48,004 nt of DNA from CAZRAL01 sp964598005 (GTDB taxonomy: Bacteria; Pseudomonadota; Gammaproteobacteria; Burkholderiales; Usitatibacteraceae), in the NCBI GenBank assembly GCA_964598005.1, contig CAZRAL010000016.1:1-48004 (forward strand). The letters run 5' to 3'. Shown here piece by piece: positions 15,507 through 23,135 of this stretch. Each line of letters begins with the position of its first letter. Position 1 is the first letter of the stretch. The position numbers and the translations under genes were made by a program. Below the pieces are notes generated by a model that saw only the letters and a list, made by a program, of their open reading frames with translations, had not been told where the DNA came from and searched no databases.

Positions 15507-17594
15507 GTGCCCCTTGCCGAAAAAAAGCCGCGTGCCTCACCTTTGCCTATCGCGTCCGCACCGAGCGGCGGCAAGGCCACTACGCTGGCGCAAAAACTCG
15601 CCAAGCTGGGTTTGCAAAGCGAGTGGGATCTGGTGCTGCATTTGCCTATCCGTTACGAGGACGAAACACGCATCACCCGGCTCAAGGATTGCCGCGAAGG
15701 CATTGCGGCGCAAGTGGAAGCCGAAATCGTTCATAGTGAAATCGCCTATCGTCCGCGTCGTCAGCTGGTGGTGAAAGCGCGCGATGGCGAAGACGAACTT
15801 TATCTGCGCTTTCTCAATTTTTACGGCAGTCAAATCAAGCAAATGGCGCCCGGCAAGCGACTGCGATTATTCGGTGAAGTACGCAACGGCTTTTTTGGTG
15901 CTGAAATGGTTCACCCGCGCTACCGCATCGTGCGCGAGGGCGATCCGGTTCCCGATTCGCTGACCCCTGTTTATTCCACCACCGCAGGGCTTTCGCAAAC
16001 ACAGCTGCGCCAGCTGATTACCCGTGCGCTGTCCAAGGTGCAGCTGGACGATTCGCTGCCCGTGCCCATTCGCCAGCGCGCCGCACTCGACGATTTCGAT
16101 GTCAGCGTCCGTTACCTGCACCAGCCGCCACCGGATGCCTCGCTCGATGCATTGGCTGAGCGCACCCAGCCCGCCTGGCGGCGGGTCAAATTCGACGAGC
16201 TGCTGGCGCAACAGCTGGCGATGAAAAAAGCACGCGCCTTGCGCGATACCAAATCTGCGCCACGGCTGGCGGATAAACGAAAACTGACCACGGCGCTAAC
16301 GCAATCGCTGCCCTTCGGCCTCACCGGCGCGCAACGACGCGCGGTGCAGGAAATCGCCCGCGACCTTTCTGCCCCCCACCCCATGCAGCGCTTGCTCCAA
16401 GGTGACGTGGGCAGCGGCAAAACCGTGGTGGCCGCCCTCGCCGCGACGCAAGCAATCGACAATGGCTATCAGGCCGCCTTGATGGCCCCGACCGAATTGC
16501 TGGCCGAGCAGCACTATCGCAAACTCGCCGCCCTGCTTGAACCGCTGGGAGTAACCGTCACCTGGCTGGCCGGTGGGCTGAAGGCCGCAGAAAAGCGCGC
16601 TGCTATTGTCGCGCTGGCCGAAGGCGCGCCGCAACTGGCCATCGGTACCCATGCCTTATTTCAGGAACACATTGTTTTCCCCAAACTGGGATTGGCCATC
16701 GTCGATGAGCAGCACCGCTTTGGCGTCAGCCAGCGCCTGGCACTGCGCGAAAAAGCCAAAAGTCAGAAATACGAAGCGCACCAACTGATGATGAGCGCCA
16801 CACCGATCCCGCGCACGTTGTCGATGAGCTACTTCGCCGACCTCGACGTATCGGTGATCGACGAGCTGCCGCCGGGCCGCACACCCATCACCACCCGGCT
16901 GGTCGCCAGCGCACGGCGCGACGAAGTACTGGCGCGCATCCGCGCCGCTTGCGCGGGCGGAGCGCAGGCCTATTGGGTGTGTCCGCTGATCGAAGAGTCC
17001 GTCACGCTGCAATTGCAAACCGCCATCGACACTTTTGAAAACATGCAGGCCGCGTTTCCCGAATTAAAAGTCGGGCTGGTGCATGGGCGCATGAAACCCG
17101 CAGAAAAAAATGCCGTAATGGCCGCCTTTGTCGCCTACGACATCCAGCTACTGGTCGCCACCACCGTCATCGAAGTCGGCGTCGATGTAGCCAATGCCAC
17201 GCTGATGGTGATCGAGCACGCCGAACGCATGGGCCTGGCGCAATTGCATCAACTGCGCGGGCGCGTGGGGCGCGGCGCGCAATCGAGCACCTGCATCCTG
17301 CTGTATGAAACGCCGCTTTCCGAAAATGCGCGCGCGCGCCTGAAAATAATTTACGAAAATACCGATGGTTTTGAAATCGCCCGACAGGATCTGTTGTTGC
17401 GCGGCCCCGGCGAATATTTAGGCGCACGACAATCCGGCGCGCCGCTGTTGCGCTTCGCCGATCTGGAGCGCGATCTCGATTTGCTGGAACTGGCGCGCGA
17501 TGCCGCTGCGCAATTATTGCGCGATGATCCGACCGCTGCCGAAAAACATCTGGCGCGCTGGCTGGGTAGCAAACAGCATTTTTTGAAAGCATGA
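15507..17594 (+). CDS. recG: ATP-dependent DNA helicase RecG
   Basis: A 695-residue RecG, the branch-migrating helicase that remodels stalled forks and Holliday junctions. An N-terminal wedge (OB-fold) domain occupies about residues 30-200. The helicase domains show GDVGSGKTVVA (Walker A), DEQHRFG (DExH box), MSATPIPRTL (motif III), ATTVIEVGVDV and QLRGRVGRG (motifs V/VI). The frame opens with GTG after an in-frame stop six bases upstream, and no clear ribosome-binding site is visible, so the exact start is uncertain. Its stop overlaps the ubiC start by four bases (ATGA), which indicates coupled translation. Confidence 0.95.
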   Translation: MPLAEKKPRASPLPIASAPSGGKATTLAQKLAKLGLQSEWDLVLHLPIRYEDETRITRLKDCREGIAAQVEAEIVHSEIAYRPRRQLVVKARDGEDELYLRFLNFYGSQIKQMAPGKRLRLFGEVRNGFFGAEMVHPRYRIVREGDPVPDSLTPVYSTTAGLSQTQLRQLITRALSKVQLDDSLPVPIRQRAALDDFDVSVRYLHQPPPDASLDALAERTQPAWRRVKFDELLAQQLAMKKARALRDTKSAPRLADKRKLTTALTQSLPFGLTGAQRRAVQEIARDLSAPHPMQRLLQGDVGSGKTVVAALAATQAIDNGYQAALMAPTELLAEQHYRKLAALLEPLGVTVTWLAGGLKAAEKRAAIVALAEGAPQLAIGTHALFQEHIVFPKLGLAIVDEQHRFGVSQRLALREKAKSQKYEAHQLMMSATPIPRTLSMSYFADLDVSVIDELPPGRTPITTRLVASARRDEVLARIRAACAGGAQAYWVCPLIEESVTLQLQTAIDTFENMQAAFPELKVGLVHGRMKPAEKNAVMAAFVAYDIQLLVATTVIEVGVDVANATLMVIEHAERMGLAQLHQLRGRVGRGAQSSTCILLYETPLSENARARLKIIYENTDGFEIARQDLLLRGPGEYLGARQSGAPLLRFADLERDLDLLELARDAAAQLLRDDPTAAEKHLARWLGSKQHFLKA

Positions 17595-18154
17595 GAACTT
17601 TTCGCCTCATGCGTCCCGATGCCTGGCGCACCGTGCCGCCCAGTGCGGCCCATGCGCGCTTCGGCACCCTGCGTGCCTGGCTGACCGACCGCGGCTCGCT
17701 CACCGCGCGCATCGTGGCGCACTTTCCCCGCTTTAAACTGCGGCGCATCAAACAAGACTTGGCGCGCCCCACGCGCGACGAAAGGCGTGAAATATCATTA
17801 CGCCACGGCCAGCGCGCCGTAGTGCGCGAAGTGCTGCTGTGCGATGCGGAGCACCCCTTGGTATTTGCCCACAGTGTGGCGGCAACCCATGATTTACGCA
17901 AAGTCTGGCGCGGACTGAGCAAGCTGGGCAGCCGCCCGTTGGCGGAAATGCTTTTTGCTGATCCGGCTGTGGCGCGGCTGCCGATGGAATACAAAAAAAT
18001 CGACGCGCGCCACCCGCTATACCGGCGCGCGCAAAAAATAGTGGGGGATTTGCCGCCCAGCTTATGGGCACGACGCAGCGTGTTTCTTAAAGCAGGCCGG
18101 CCGTTGCTGGTCAGCGAAGTATTTGTAGCAGAAATGCCCGTGTGCAAACGATAA
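17591..18154 (+). CDS. ubiC: Chorismate lyase UbiC
   Basis: A 187-residue chorismate--pyruvate lyase, which converts chorismate to 4-hydroxybenzoate and pyruvate, the entry step to ubiquinone. Recognisable features are the N-terminal WLTDRGSLTARI segment, the VVREVLLCD stretch with the active-site Arg, and the C-terminal LLVSEVFVAEMP with the catalytic Glu. It overlaps recG by four bases and is followed by ubiA, its pathway successor, after a repeat-filled gap of 323 bp. Confidence 0.93.
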   Translation: MRTFRLMRPDAWRTVPPSAAHARFGTLRAWLTDRGSLTARIVAHFPRFKLRRIKQDLARPTRDERREISLRHGQRAVVREVLLCDAEHPLVFAHSVAATHDLRKVWRGLSKLGSRPLAEMLFADPAVARLPMEYKKIDARHPLYRRAQKIVGDLPPSLWARRSVFLKAGRPLLVSEVFVAEMPVCKR

Positions 18155-18162
18155 TGGTTGAA

Positions 18163-18441
18163 AACTGATGTTACGCAGAAGCAAAGCAGTGTTTCTATGA
18201 AATGGCAAATCTGTGAAAGAATTTCCGCTTGGGTTCCCCTCTTTGAAAAAGAGGGGCGGAGGGGAGATTTACGGTCGCTCAACCAGCAACAAGCACCGAA
18301 AATCCTCCTCGATCCCCCTTTAAAAAAGGGGGAAGTCTGATCGTGGATGGTTGAAGCCGTGAAGTGATGGAAAAGCAAAACGACTGTGATATTTGTTTTT
18401 CCGGAAAAAAGGTTTTCCTTCAGCCGCGCGTAACATCAGTT
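18163..18441. repeat. Inverted-repeat element R3, copy 1, with a nested repeat
   Basis: The ends are perfect 14-bp inverted repeats (18163-18176 and 18428-18441; core CTGATGTTACGC). A shorter 84-bp copy lies at 20158-20241 with related internal sequence. Copy 1 is longer because a second inverted repeat lies within it. The left half of this insert (about 18231-18270) contains CCCCTCTTTGAAAAAGAGGGG, here 21 bases in two arms, and the right half (about 18299-18336) is its near reverse complement. The whole fills the ubiC-ubiA gap. Confidence 0.8.
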
Positions 18442-18477
18442 AAAAATATGAACGTACTGACCAATCACCGATGAGCG

Positions 18478-19383
18478 ATGAACGAATCAGCCAAGCCTGA
18501 TAAAACAATGAAAGCCATTCTCGAACGTATCGATCTGTATGAAAAACTGATCCGCCTTGACCGGCCGATCGGCATCCTGCTGCTGCTGTGGCCTACTCTG
18601 TGGGGCTTGTGGCTGGCCGCACGTGGCGTGGCCGACTGGCGCATTCTGGTCGTCTTCGGCGTGGGTACCGTGCTCATGCGCTCGGCAGGCTGCGCCATCA
18701 ACGATTACGCCGACCGCGATATCGACGGCAAGGTCGCACGCACCGCGCAGCGCCCGCTGGCCACCGGCCGCATTGCACCGTGGGAGGCGCTGGCGATCGC
18801 CGCTATTTTTGCTGCCTGTGCATTTGCACTGGCGGTGCTGATGCTCAAACCGCTGGCGATCAAACTCTCGTTCGTTGCGATTTTTCTGGCCGCCACCTAC
18901 CCGTTCACCAAACGCTTTTTCGTCATGCCCCAAGCCTACCTGGGCATCGCCTTCGGCTTTGGCATCCCCATGGCGTTTGCCGCCATCACCGGCCGGGTGC
19001 CGCTGGTGGCCTGGTTGCTGTTGCTGGCCAACATCTTCTGGACCATCGCCTACGACACCGAATACGCCATGGTCGATCGTGAAGACGATGCCAAAATCGG
19101 CATCAAAACCAGCGCCCTGCTGTTCGGCCGCCACGACGTCACCATCATCATGCTGTGCTACGGCCTCATGCTCAGCCTGCTGGCTGTTATCGGCTTCATG
19201 CTGCATATTCGCGCACCGTTTTACCTCGGGCTGCTGATCGCCACGGGCATCGCCTTTTACCATTACACCTTGATTCGCACACGTACAGCGGAAGGTTGCT
19301 TCAAAGCGTTTTTACATAACAACTGGCTGGGTGCCACCCTATTTTTGGGCATTGCCTTGTCCTATCCGCCGCTCAGTGGATAA
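18478..19383 (+). CDS. ubiA: 4-hydroxybenzoate polyprenyltransferase UbiA
   Basis: A 301-residue integral membrane prenyltransferase that joins the octaprenyl chain to 4-hydroxybenzoate in ubiquinone synthesis. The two Mg-diphosphate motifs are clear: NDYADRDIDGKVARTAQR and the second aspartate-rich DTEYAMVDREDD. An N-terminal DRPIGILLLLWPTLWG and about eight or nine hydrophobic segments complete the family picture. ATG 18478 is annotated; an internal ATG at 18508 would give a protein closer to the E. coli start and is a real alternative. It follows ubiC, the preceding enzyme of the pathway. Confidence 0.95.
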   Translation: MNESAKPDKTMKAILERIDLYEKLIRLDRPIGILLLLWPTLWGLWLAARGVADWRILVVFGVGTVLMRSAGCAINDYADRDIDGKVARTAQRPLATGRIAPWEALAIAAIFAACAFALAVLMLKPLAIKLSFVAIFLAATYPFTKRFFVMPQAYLGIAFGFGIPMAFAAITGRVPLVAWLLLLANIFWTIAYDTEYAMVDREDDAKIGIKTSALLFGRHDVTIIMLCYGLMLSLLAVIGFMLHIRAPFYLGLLIATGIAFYHYTLIRTRTAEGCFKAFLHNNWLGATLFLGIALSYPPLSG

Positions 19384-19442
19384 ATGAAAAAGACAATCTG
19401 AAATCACATAAAACAATATTTCTCTTAACGAACCACAAACCC

Positions 19443-19928
19443 ATGCCTCCCACTCCACTCGTCAGCCTGCGCCCCGTTAGTCGCGACACGGTGCGCGATA
19501 TTTGCAAACTCAAAGTTAGTCCCGACCAGGAAAAGCTGGTCGCACCCAACGCGTTTTCAATTGCGCAGGCCTACTTTCACCCCGAGGCGTGGTTTCGCGC
19601 CATCTATGCCGGCGACACGCCGGTGGGATTCGCCATGCTGGAAGACTGGTCACAGGTTCCCGATTGCGAACCGCAGCTTTATCAGGGCGAGTCTTACGTC
19701 AGCCTGTGGCGTTTCATGATCGATGCGCAACATCAAAAACAGGGGTACGGTGAGGAAGCGCTGCGCCTATTGATCGCACACGCCCGCACCCGACCGCGCG
19801 CGAAAAACATGGTGCTTTCGTTTGTACCCAGCGACGGCAACGCCGAGCACTTTTACAACCGCCTGGGCTTTGCCCGCACCGGCGAGGAAGATATGGGCGA
19901 ATTGATTATGAAATTGCCGCTGGATTAA
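19443..19928 (+). CDS. GNAT family N-acetyltransferase
   Basis: The 161-residue product has the GNAT fold: LRPVSRDTVRDICKLKV at the N-terminus, the acetyl-CoA binding QHQKQGYGEEALRLLIAHAR motif (Q/RxxGxG/A variant, QGYGEE), and the C-terminal NAEHFYNRLGFARTGEED. The order and the YVSLWRFMIDAQ strand resemble diamine/spermidine acetyltransferases (BltD/SpeG-like), but the substrate cannot be fixed from sequence. It lies 59 bp after ubiA on the same strand. Confidence 0.88.
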   Translation: MPPTPLVSLRPVSRDTVRDICKLKVSPDQEKLVAPNAFSIAQAYFHPEAWFRAIYAGDTPVGFAMLEDWSQVPDCEPQLYQGESYVSLWRFMIDAQHQKQGYGEEALRLLIAHARTRPRAKNMVLSFVPSDGNAEHFYNRLGFARTGEEDMGELIMKLPLD

Positions 19929-20282
19929 ACGGCCGCTCTATTATCTGGGCAAACCGGCTGGGCTTTCTTTGTGCGTGTATGCTAGGCTTTCGTTTATAAC
20001 AGGGTTGCATAAGCAACCGACCAAAACACACAAATAATTATGTTCAACACACCCTCAACTAACACGTTGGTCTTCACATTGCATGCTCAATACCGCTATC
20101 GATACATTCAGTACGCTCGTTAACGCGCGGCTGAAAACCCTCATATTTATTATTAATTGATGTTACGCGCAGGCGAAGCGGCTTCCCTATGAAAATGGCT
20201 TTTCCGGTAAAAATGTTTCTCCTCTGCAGTGCGTAACATCAGTTATTAAAAGTCCGCTCTGGGCGCGGCGTTTGGAGCAGAA
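19929..20282. other. Noncoding accessory stretch before the aminotransferase remnant
   Basis: This AT-richer stretch has no intact gene. A 25-codon frame at 20083-20160 (beginning MLNTAIDTFSTLVNAR) looks protein-like and ends exactly where repeat R3 begins, so it may be the severed start of a lost gene. R3 copy 2 fills 20158-20241. Confidence 0.4.
20158..20241. repeat. Inverted-repeat element R3, copy 2
   Basis: An 84-bp element with perfect 11-bp ends (TGATGTTACGC and GCGTAACATCA) and an interior related to 18163-18441, including a shared TTTCCGG segment and CTATGAAAATGG-like sequence. It sits between two gene remnants. Confidence 0.8.
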
Positions 20283-20530
20283 ATGCTTGAAAAAGCGCGC
20301 CAAATAACGGCATTTGTTCGACATCCCCGATGAAATTACCTATTTCAATTATGCGTCTAACGGACCTCAATTGAACGATTCGCAGGCCCGGCTGATTGCC
20401 GGGGCATGCACCAAAAGTCATCCCTGGGAACGCATGCCAAAGAGTTTTTTCAATGATGCGGAAACAATACGCCACCTGTCTGCGGAGATTTTTGGTATCA
20501 GCACAAAATTCAATTTAAAACTGTTGCAAG
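20283..20530 (+). pseudogene. Truncated, frameshifted class-V aminotransferase remnant
   Basis: GGAG at 20274-20277 precedes an ATG at 20283 that encodes MLEKARQITA. A frame change near 20312 continues as FDIPDEITYFNYASNGPQL, followed by a KSHPWERMPKSFFNDAETIRHLSAEIFGIS segment. This joined product resembles the N-terminal 70 residues of class-V (NifS/selenocysteine lyase-like) pyridoxal-phosphate aminotransferases. The similarity ends by about 20510, before the lysine-bearing core. What follows is the AT-rich hip promoter region. The gene is thus broken by both a frameshift and a 3' deletion. Confidence 0.65.
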
Positions 20531-20561
20531 TGTCTTATATATTTTTTGCTTTATAAATCGT

Positions 20562-20609
20562 CACTTATGGCGAAATATAGTGATTATTATTAATATTTCG
20601 CCATAAGTG
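20562..20609. promoter_or_regulatory. Operator-like palindrome 1 upstream of hipB
   Basis: Perfect 17-bp inverted repeat: CACTTATGGCGAAATAT at 20562-20578 and its complement at 20593-20609, with a 14-bp centre. The half-site GGCGAAAT recurs in two further palindromes before hipB, as expected for cooperative HipB operators. Confidence 0.75.
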
Positions 20610-20620
20610 GCTACTTAAAT

Positions 20621-20646
20621 TTATTTCGCCATTTAAGACGAAATAA
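20621..20646. promoter_or_regulatory. Operator-like palindrome 2 upstream of hipB
   Basis: TTATTTCG (20621-20628) and CGAAATAA (20639-20646) are perfect 8-bp arms around a 10-bp centre and share the CGAAAT half-site with palindrome 1. It abuts the candidate -35 of the hip promoter. Confidence 0.65.
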
Positions 20647-20647
20647 G

Positions 20648-20681
20648 TTGCAATTTATCCATTTATCCGCCATATTAGGCG
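20648..20681 (+). promoter_or_regulatory. hipBA promoter with operator over the -10 box
   Basis: TTGCAA (20648-20653), a 17-bp spacer and CATATT (20671-20676) make a plausible sigma-70 promoter. The -10 is enclosed by the palindrome CGCC-ATATTA-GGCG (20668-20681). The hipB ATG is at 20686, so the 5' leader would be only about three bases and no Shine-Dalgarno is available. Confidence 0.55.
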
Positions 20682-20685
20682 AATT

Positions 20686-21057
20686 ATGAAAATTTCATCA
20701 CAATTAGCCGATCAGGCGGTACTTCACGAGCTTGGCGGGCGGCTGGCCCAGTTGCGCATCGAGCGCAACTTCACGCAGGCTGCGCTGGCTGAGGAAGCGG
20801 GGGTATCGAAGCGAACCATCGAGCGGCTGGAAGCGGGCGAGGTGGCCACGCAGCTTTCGGGATTTTTGAGAGTGTGCCGGGCGCTTGGCGTGCTGGAACG
20901 TTTTGAAAACATTCTGCCGGAACCCACGCCCAGCCCGATGGCGCAGTTGCGGCAGAGGGAACGGGAGCGGAAGCGGCAGCGCGCCACCGGGAAAAAGTCC
21001 ACACCAAGTACAGAAAAGAAATGGACGTGGGGTGATTCCATTTCTAATCAAAAATGA
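20686..21057 (+). CDS. hipB: HipB-like antitoxin, XRE family repressor
   Basis: A 123-residue protein with a helix-turn-helix at about residues 16-70 (LGGRLAQLRIERNFTQAALAEEAGVSKRTIERLEAGE is the span; its recognition helix is SKRTIERLE). It should bind the operators upstream and repress the operon while holding the HipA toxin. The C-terminal part is a basic linker rich in Arg/Lys. The last codons (about 21035-21057, encoding DSISNQK) lie inside repeat element R2, which also supplies the stop codon. The toxin gene follows after a 73-bp gap made mostly of that repeat. Confidence 0.88.
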   Translation: MKISSQLADQAVLHELGGRLAQLRIERNFTQAALAEEAGVSKRTIERLEAGEVATQLSGFLRVCRALGVLERFENILPEPTPSPMAQLRQRERERKRQRATGKKSTPSTEKKWTWGDSISNQK

Positions 21058-21110
21058 CCCGAAGGCAAGCCGCAGACAGGTTGAGTAATACGGCAAGGCG
21101 AAGCCGGCAA
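21035..21110. repeat. Repeat element R2, copy 2, at the hipB-hipA junction
   Basis: About 75 bases align with the left and middle parts of 12450-12552, including AATCAAAAATGAC, GAAGGC, AGCCGCAGACAG and TAATACGGCAAGGCGAAGCC. The right inverted terminus is degenerate. It encodes the end and stop of hipB and forms the spacer to hipA. Confidence 0.85.
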
Positions 21111-21130
21111 ATTAAGTTTGGGAATCAGTC

Positions 21131-22438
21131 GTGACCATCGCGGAAGTGCGACTATGGGGCCGGACGATTGGCGCGGTGTCGCTTGACGAGGGGCAGGACA
21201 TTGCTGCATTCCAGTACGATCCGGCCTTTGCCCGCAGCAGTATCGAGGTTTCGCCGGTCGCGATGCCGTTAGGCGGGCAGGTATTCAAATTTCCCGCGTT
21301 GCCAAAAGAAACGTTTCATGGCCTGCCGGGGTTGCTGGCGGATTCGCTGCCGGACAAATTCGGCAATGCGCTCATCGATGCCTGGCTGGCGACACAGGGG
21401 CGCACGCCAGAGAGTTTTAACGCGGTGGAGCGCCTTTGTTATACAGGGACACGCGGCATGGGTGCGCTGGAGTTTGCGCCGGTGTTGGGCCCCAGACTGC
21501 GCAAAGCCGCGACAGTCGATGTGGATGCCCTGGTTCGATTGGCGAGCGAGGTACTCACGCACCGGAATGAACTGCACGCACATTTTCACGATGCGGAAAA
21601 GGAGAAGGCGCTGCGTGACATTCTGCAGGTGGGCACCTCTGCGGGCGGCGCACGTGCGAAGGCGGTGATTGCATGGAATCCGGCGACGAATGAAATCCGC
21701 TCCGGCCAGATCGCCGCTGGCGAAGGCTTCGAGTACTGGCTGCTGAAATTCGATGGGGTGACTGGCAACAAAGACAAAGAACTGGAAGACCCTCGGGGTT
21801 ATGGCGCAATCGAATATGCGTACCACCTGATGGCCAAGGCGGCGGGCATCACCATGACCGAATGCCGTTTGCTGGAAGAAAATGGCCGACAACATTTCAT
21901 GACGCGCCGCTTTGACCGGCTGGCCGGTGGCGAGAAGCTGCATATGCAATCGCTGTGCGCGCTGGCGCATTTCGATTTCAATCACGCCGGGGCATACGCT
22001 TATGAACAGGCGATGTTGATCATCCGCCAGCTCGGTTTGCCGATGGCTGCTGTGGAGGAGCAGTTTCGCCGCATGGTTTTCAACATCGTTGCGCGTAATC
22101 AGGATGACCATGTGAAGAACATCGCTTTTCTGATGAACAAGCAAGGCGAATGGGCGCTTGCCCCCGCATTCGATGTCACCTACAGCTACAACCCCGCCGG
22201 GGTATGGACGGTGACGCACCAGATGACGCTGAATGGCAAGCGTGATGGTTTCACGATGGCGGATTTTGAAGCGTGCGCCAAGGGCGCGCTGATGAAGCGT
22301 GGGCGGGCGACAGCGATCATCGATGAGGTGACAACTACAGTGAAGCGATGGCCGGAGTTTGCCGATGCGGCGCAGCTCCCGGACAAATGGCGCAGTCAGA
22401 TTCAAAACACTCATCGGCTGTCATTTACTTCCTTGTAA
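21131..22438 (+). CDS. hipA: HipA-like toxin, type II toxin-antitoxin serine/threonine kinase
   Basis: A 435-residue HipA-family kinase. In E. coli HipA phosphorylates glutamyl-tRNA synthetase and causes persistence. The N-subdomain (residues 1-110) has the usual SLPDKFGNALIDAWL segment. VGTSAGGARAK at 167-177 matches the Gly-rich P-loop region. WLLKFDGV at 203-210 carries the ATP-binding Lys. NQDDHVKN has the catalytic Asp325 and Asn330, and AFDV provides the metal-binding Asp348. The start is GTG with a weak site upstream. The last residues and stop codon fall within repeat R1 (from 22421). It pairs with the upstream XRE antitoxin. Confidence 0.92.
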   Translation: MTIAEVRLWGRTIGAVSLDEGQDIAAFQYDPAFARSSIEVSPVAMPLGGQVFKFPALPKETFHGLPGLLADSLPDKFGNALIDAWLATQGRTPESFNAVERLCYTGTRGMGALEFAPVLGPRLRKAATVDVDALVRLASEVLTHRNELHAHFHDAEKEKALRDILQVGTSAGGARAKAVIAWNPATNEIRSGQIAAGEGFEYWLLKFDGVTGNKDKELEDPRGYGAIEYAYHLMAKAAGITMTECRLLEENGRQHFMTRRFDRLAGGEKLHMQSLCALAHFDFNHAGAYAYEQAMLIIRQLGLPMAAVEEQFRRMVFNIVARNQDDHVKNIAFLMNKQGEWALAPAFDVTYSYNPAGVWTVTHQMTLNGKRDGFTMADFEACAKGALMKRGRATAIIDEVTTTVKRWPEFADAAQLPDKWRSQIQNTHRLSFTSL

Positions 22439-22500
22439 ACTCCGGTTTTTCGCCGCCATGCGCTTGTCTTCGCGCGCGACAGTTTCGAAAGAAGTCTATT
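22421..22500. repeat. Repeat element R1, copy 2 (right half) at the hipA 3' end
   Basis: This stretch matches 4989-5074 with a small deletion and a few substitutions, through the conserved right end AGTTTCGAAAGAAGTCTATT. The left inverted terminus is absent. The hipA stop codon at 22436-22438 lies inside it. Confidence 0.85.
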
Positions 22501-22724
22501 TTCGCTTAAGGTTTGCCCCGGCATTGCGATCAACCGCACCCTATTCCCAGGCTCGACATCGCGCAATACGCACATCGGGGCAGCCCATTGGGACAGCAAA
22601 AGGCCGAAGGGGCGGCATGTTATACTGGCGCAGTTTTGACGTTGCGCTCGATCCAGCAATCCGGCACTTGAAAAGTGCGTAAAAACCCAAATCTCGAGCC
22701 CATACTTTTCGGAGAATCTCCCCC

Positions 22725-23051
22725 ATGATTAGTTACGCCTATGCACAGGCAGCCGGCCAGGCCGGCGGTGAAAGCAGTTTGTTCGGCCTGTTACCCATTG
22801 TATTGATGTTCGTGTTGCTGTATTTCATGATGATTCGCCCGCAAATGCGCAAGGCGAAAGAGCACAAAACCATGGTTGAAGGCCTGCAAAAAGGCGATGA
22901 GGTGATCGCCATGGGGATCATCGGCAAGATTGTGCGCATGAGCGATACCTATATCGGGCTGGAAGTGGCGAACGGGACGGTGATTCATATCCAGAAGCAG
23001 GCTGTCACCATGCTGCTGCCTAAGGGCACTTATCACGATGTGATCAAGTAA
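22725..23051 (+). CDS. yajC: Preprotein translocase subunit YajC
   Basis: A 108-residue small inner-membrane protein with one transmembrane segment (about residues 21-38, LLPIVLMFVLLYFMMIRPQ) and the family's RPQMRKAKEHKTMVEGLQKGDEV. YajC associates with SecDF and stimulates Sec-dependent secretion. GGAG lies ten bases before the ATG. secD follows after 84 bp. The upstream 285 bp contains repeat R1 copy 2 and a small GCACTT/AAGTGC hairpin (22664-22678) but no gene; the usual tgt/queA neighbours are missing here. Confidence 0.95.
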   Translation: MISYAYAQAAGQAGGESSLFGLLPIVLMFVLLYFMMIRPQMRKAKEHKTMVEGLQKGDEVIAMGIIGKIVRMSDTYIGLEVANGTVIHIQKQAVTMLLPKGTYHDVIK

Positions 23052-23135
23052 GGCACCTGCCTCCGCTGCTGGCATGATCACGCATCCATGATTTTCCTGT
23101 TTGCTGTATTTTTTCGCAAAAATTAAGAGGTTTTG

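Noticed and set aside
21269..22414. Long minus-strand open frame opposite hipA (381 codons)
   Set aside because: HipA on the plus strand has kinase motifs, whereas the opposite frame has an unlikely Cys/His/Arg-rich composition.
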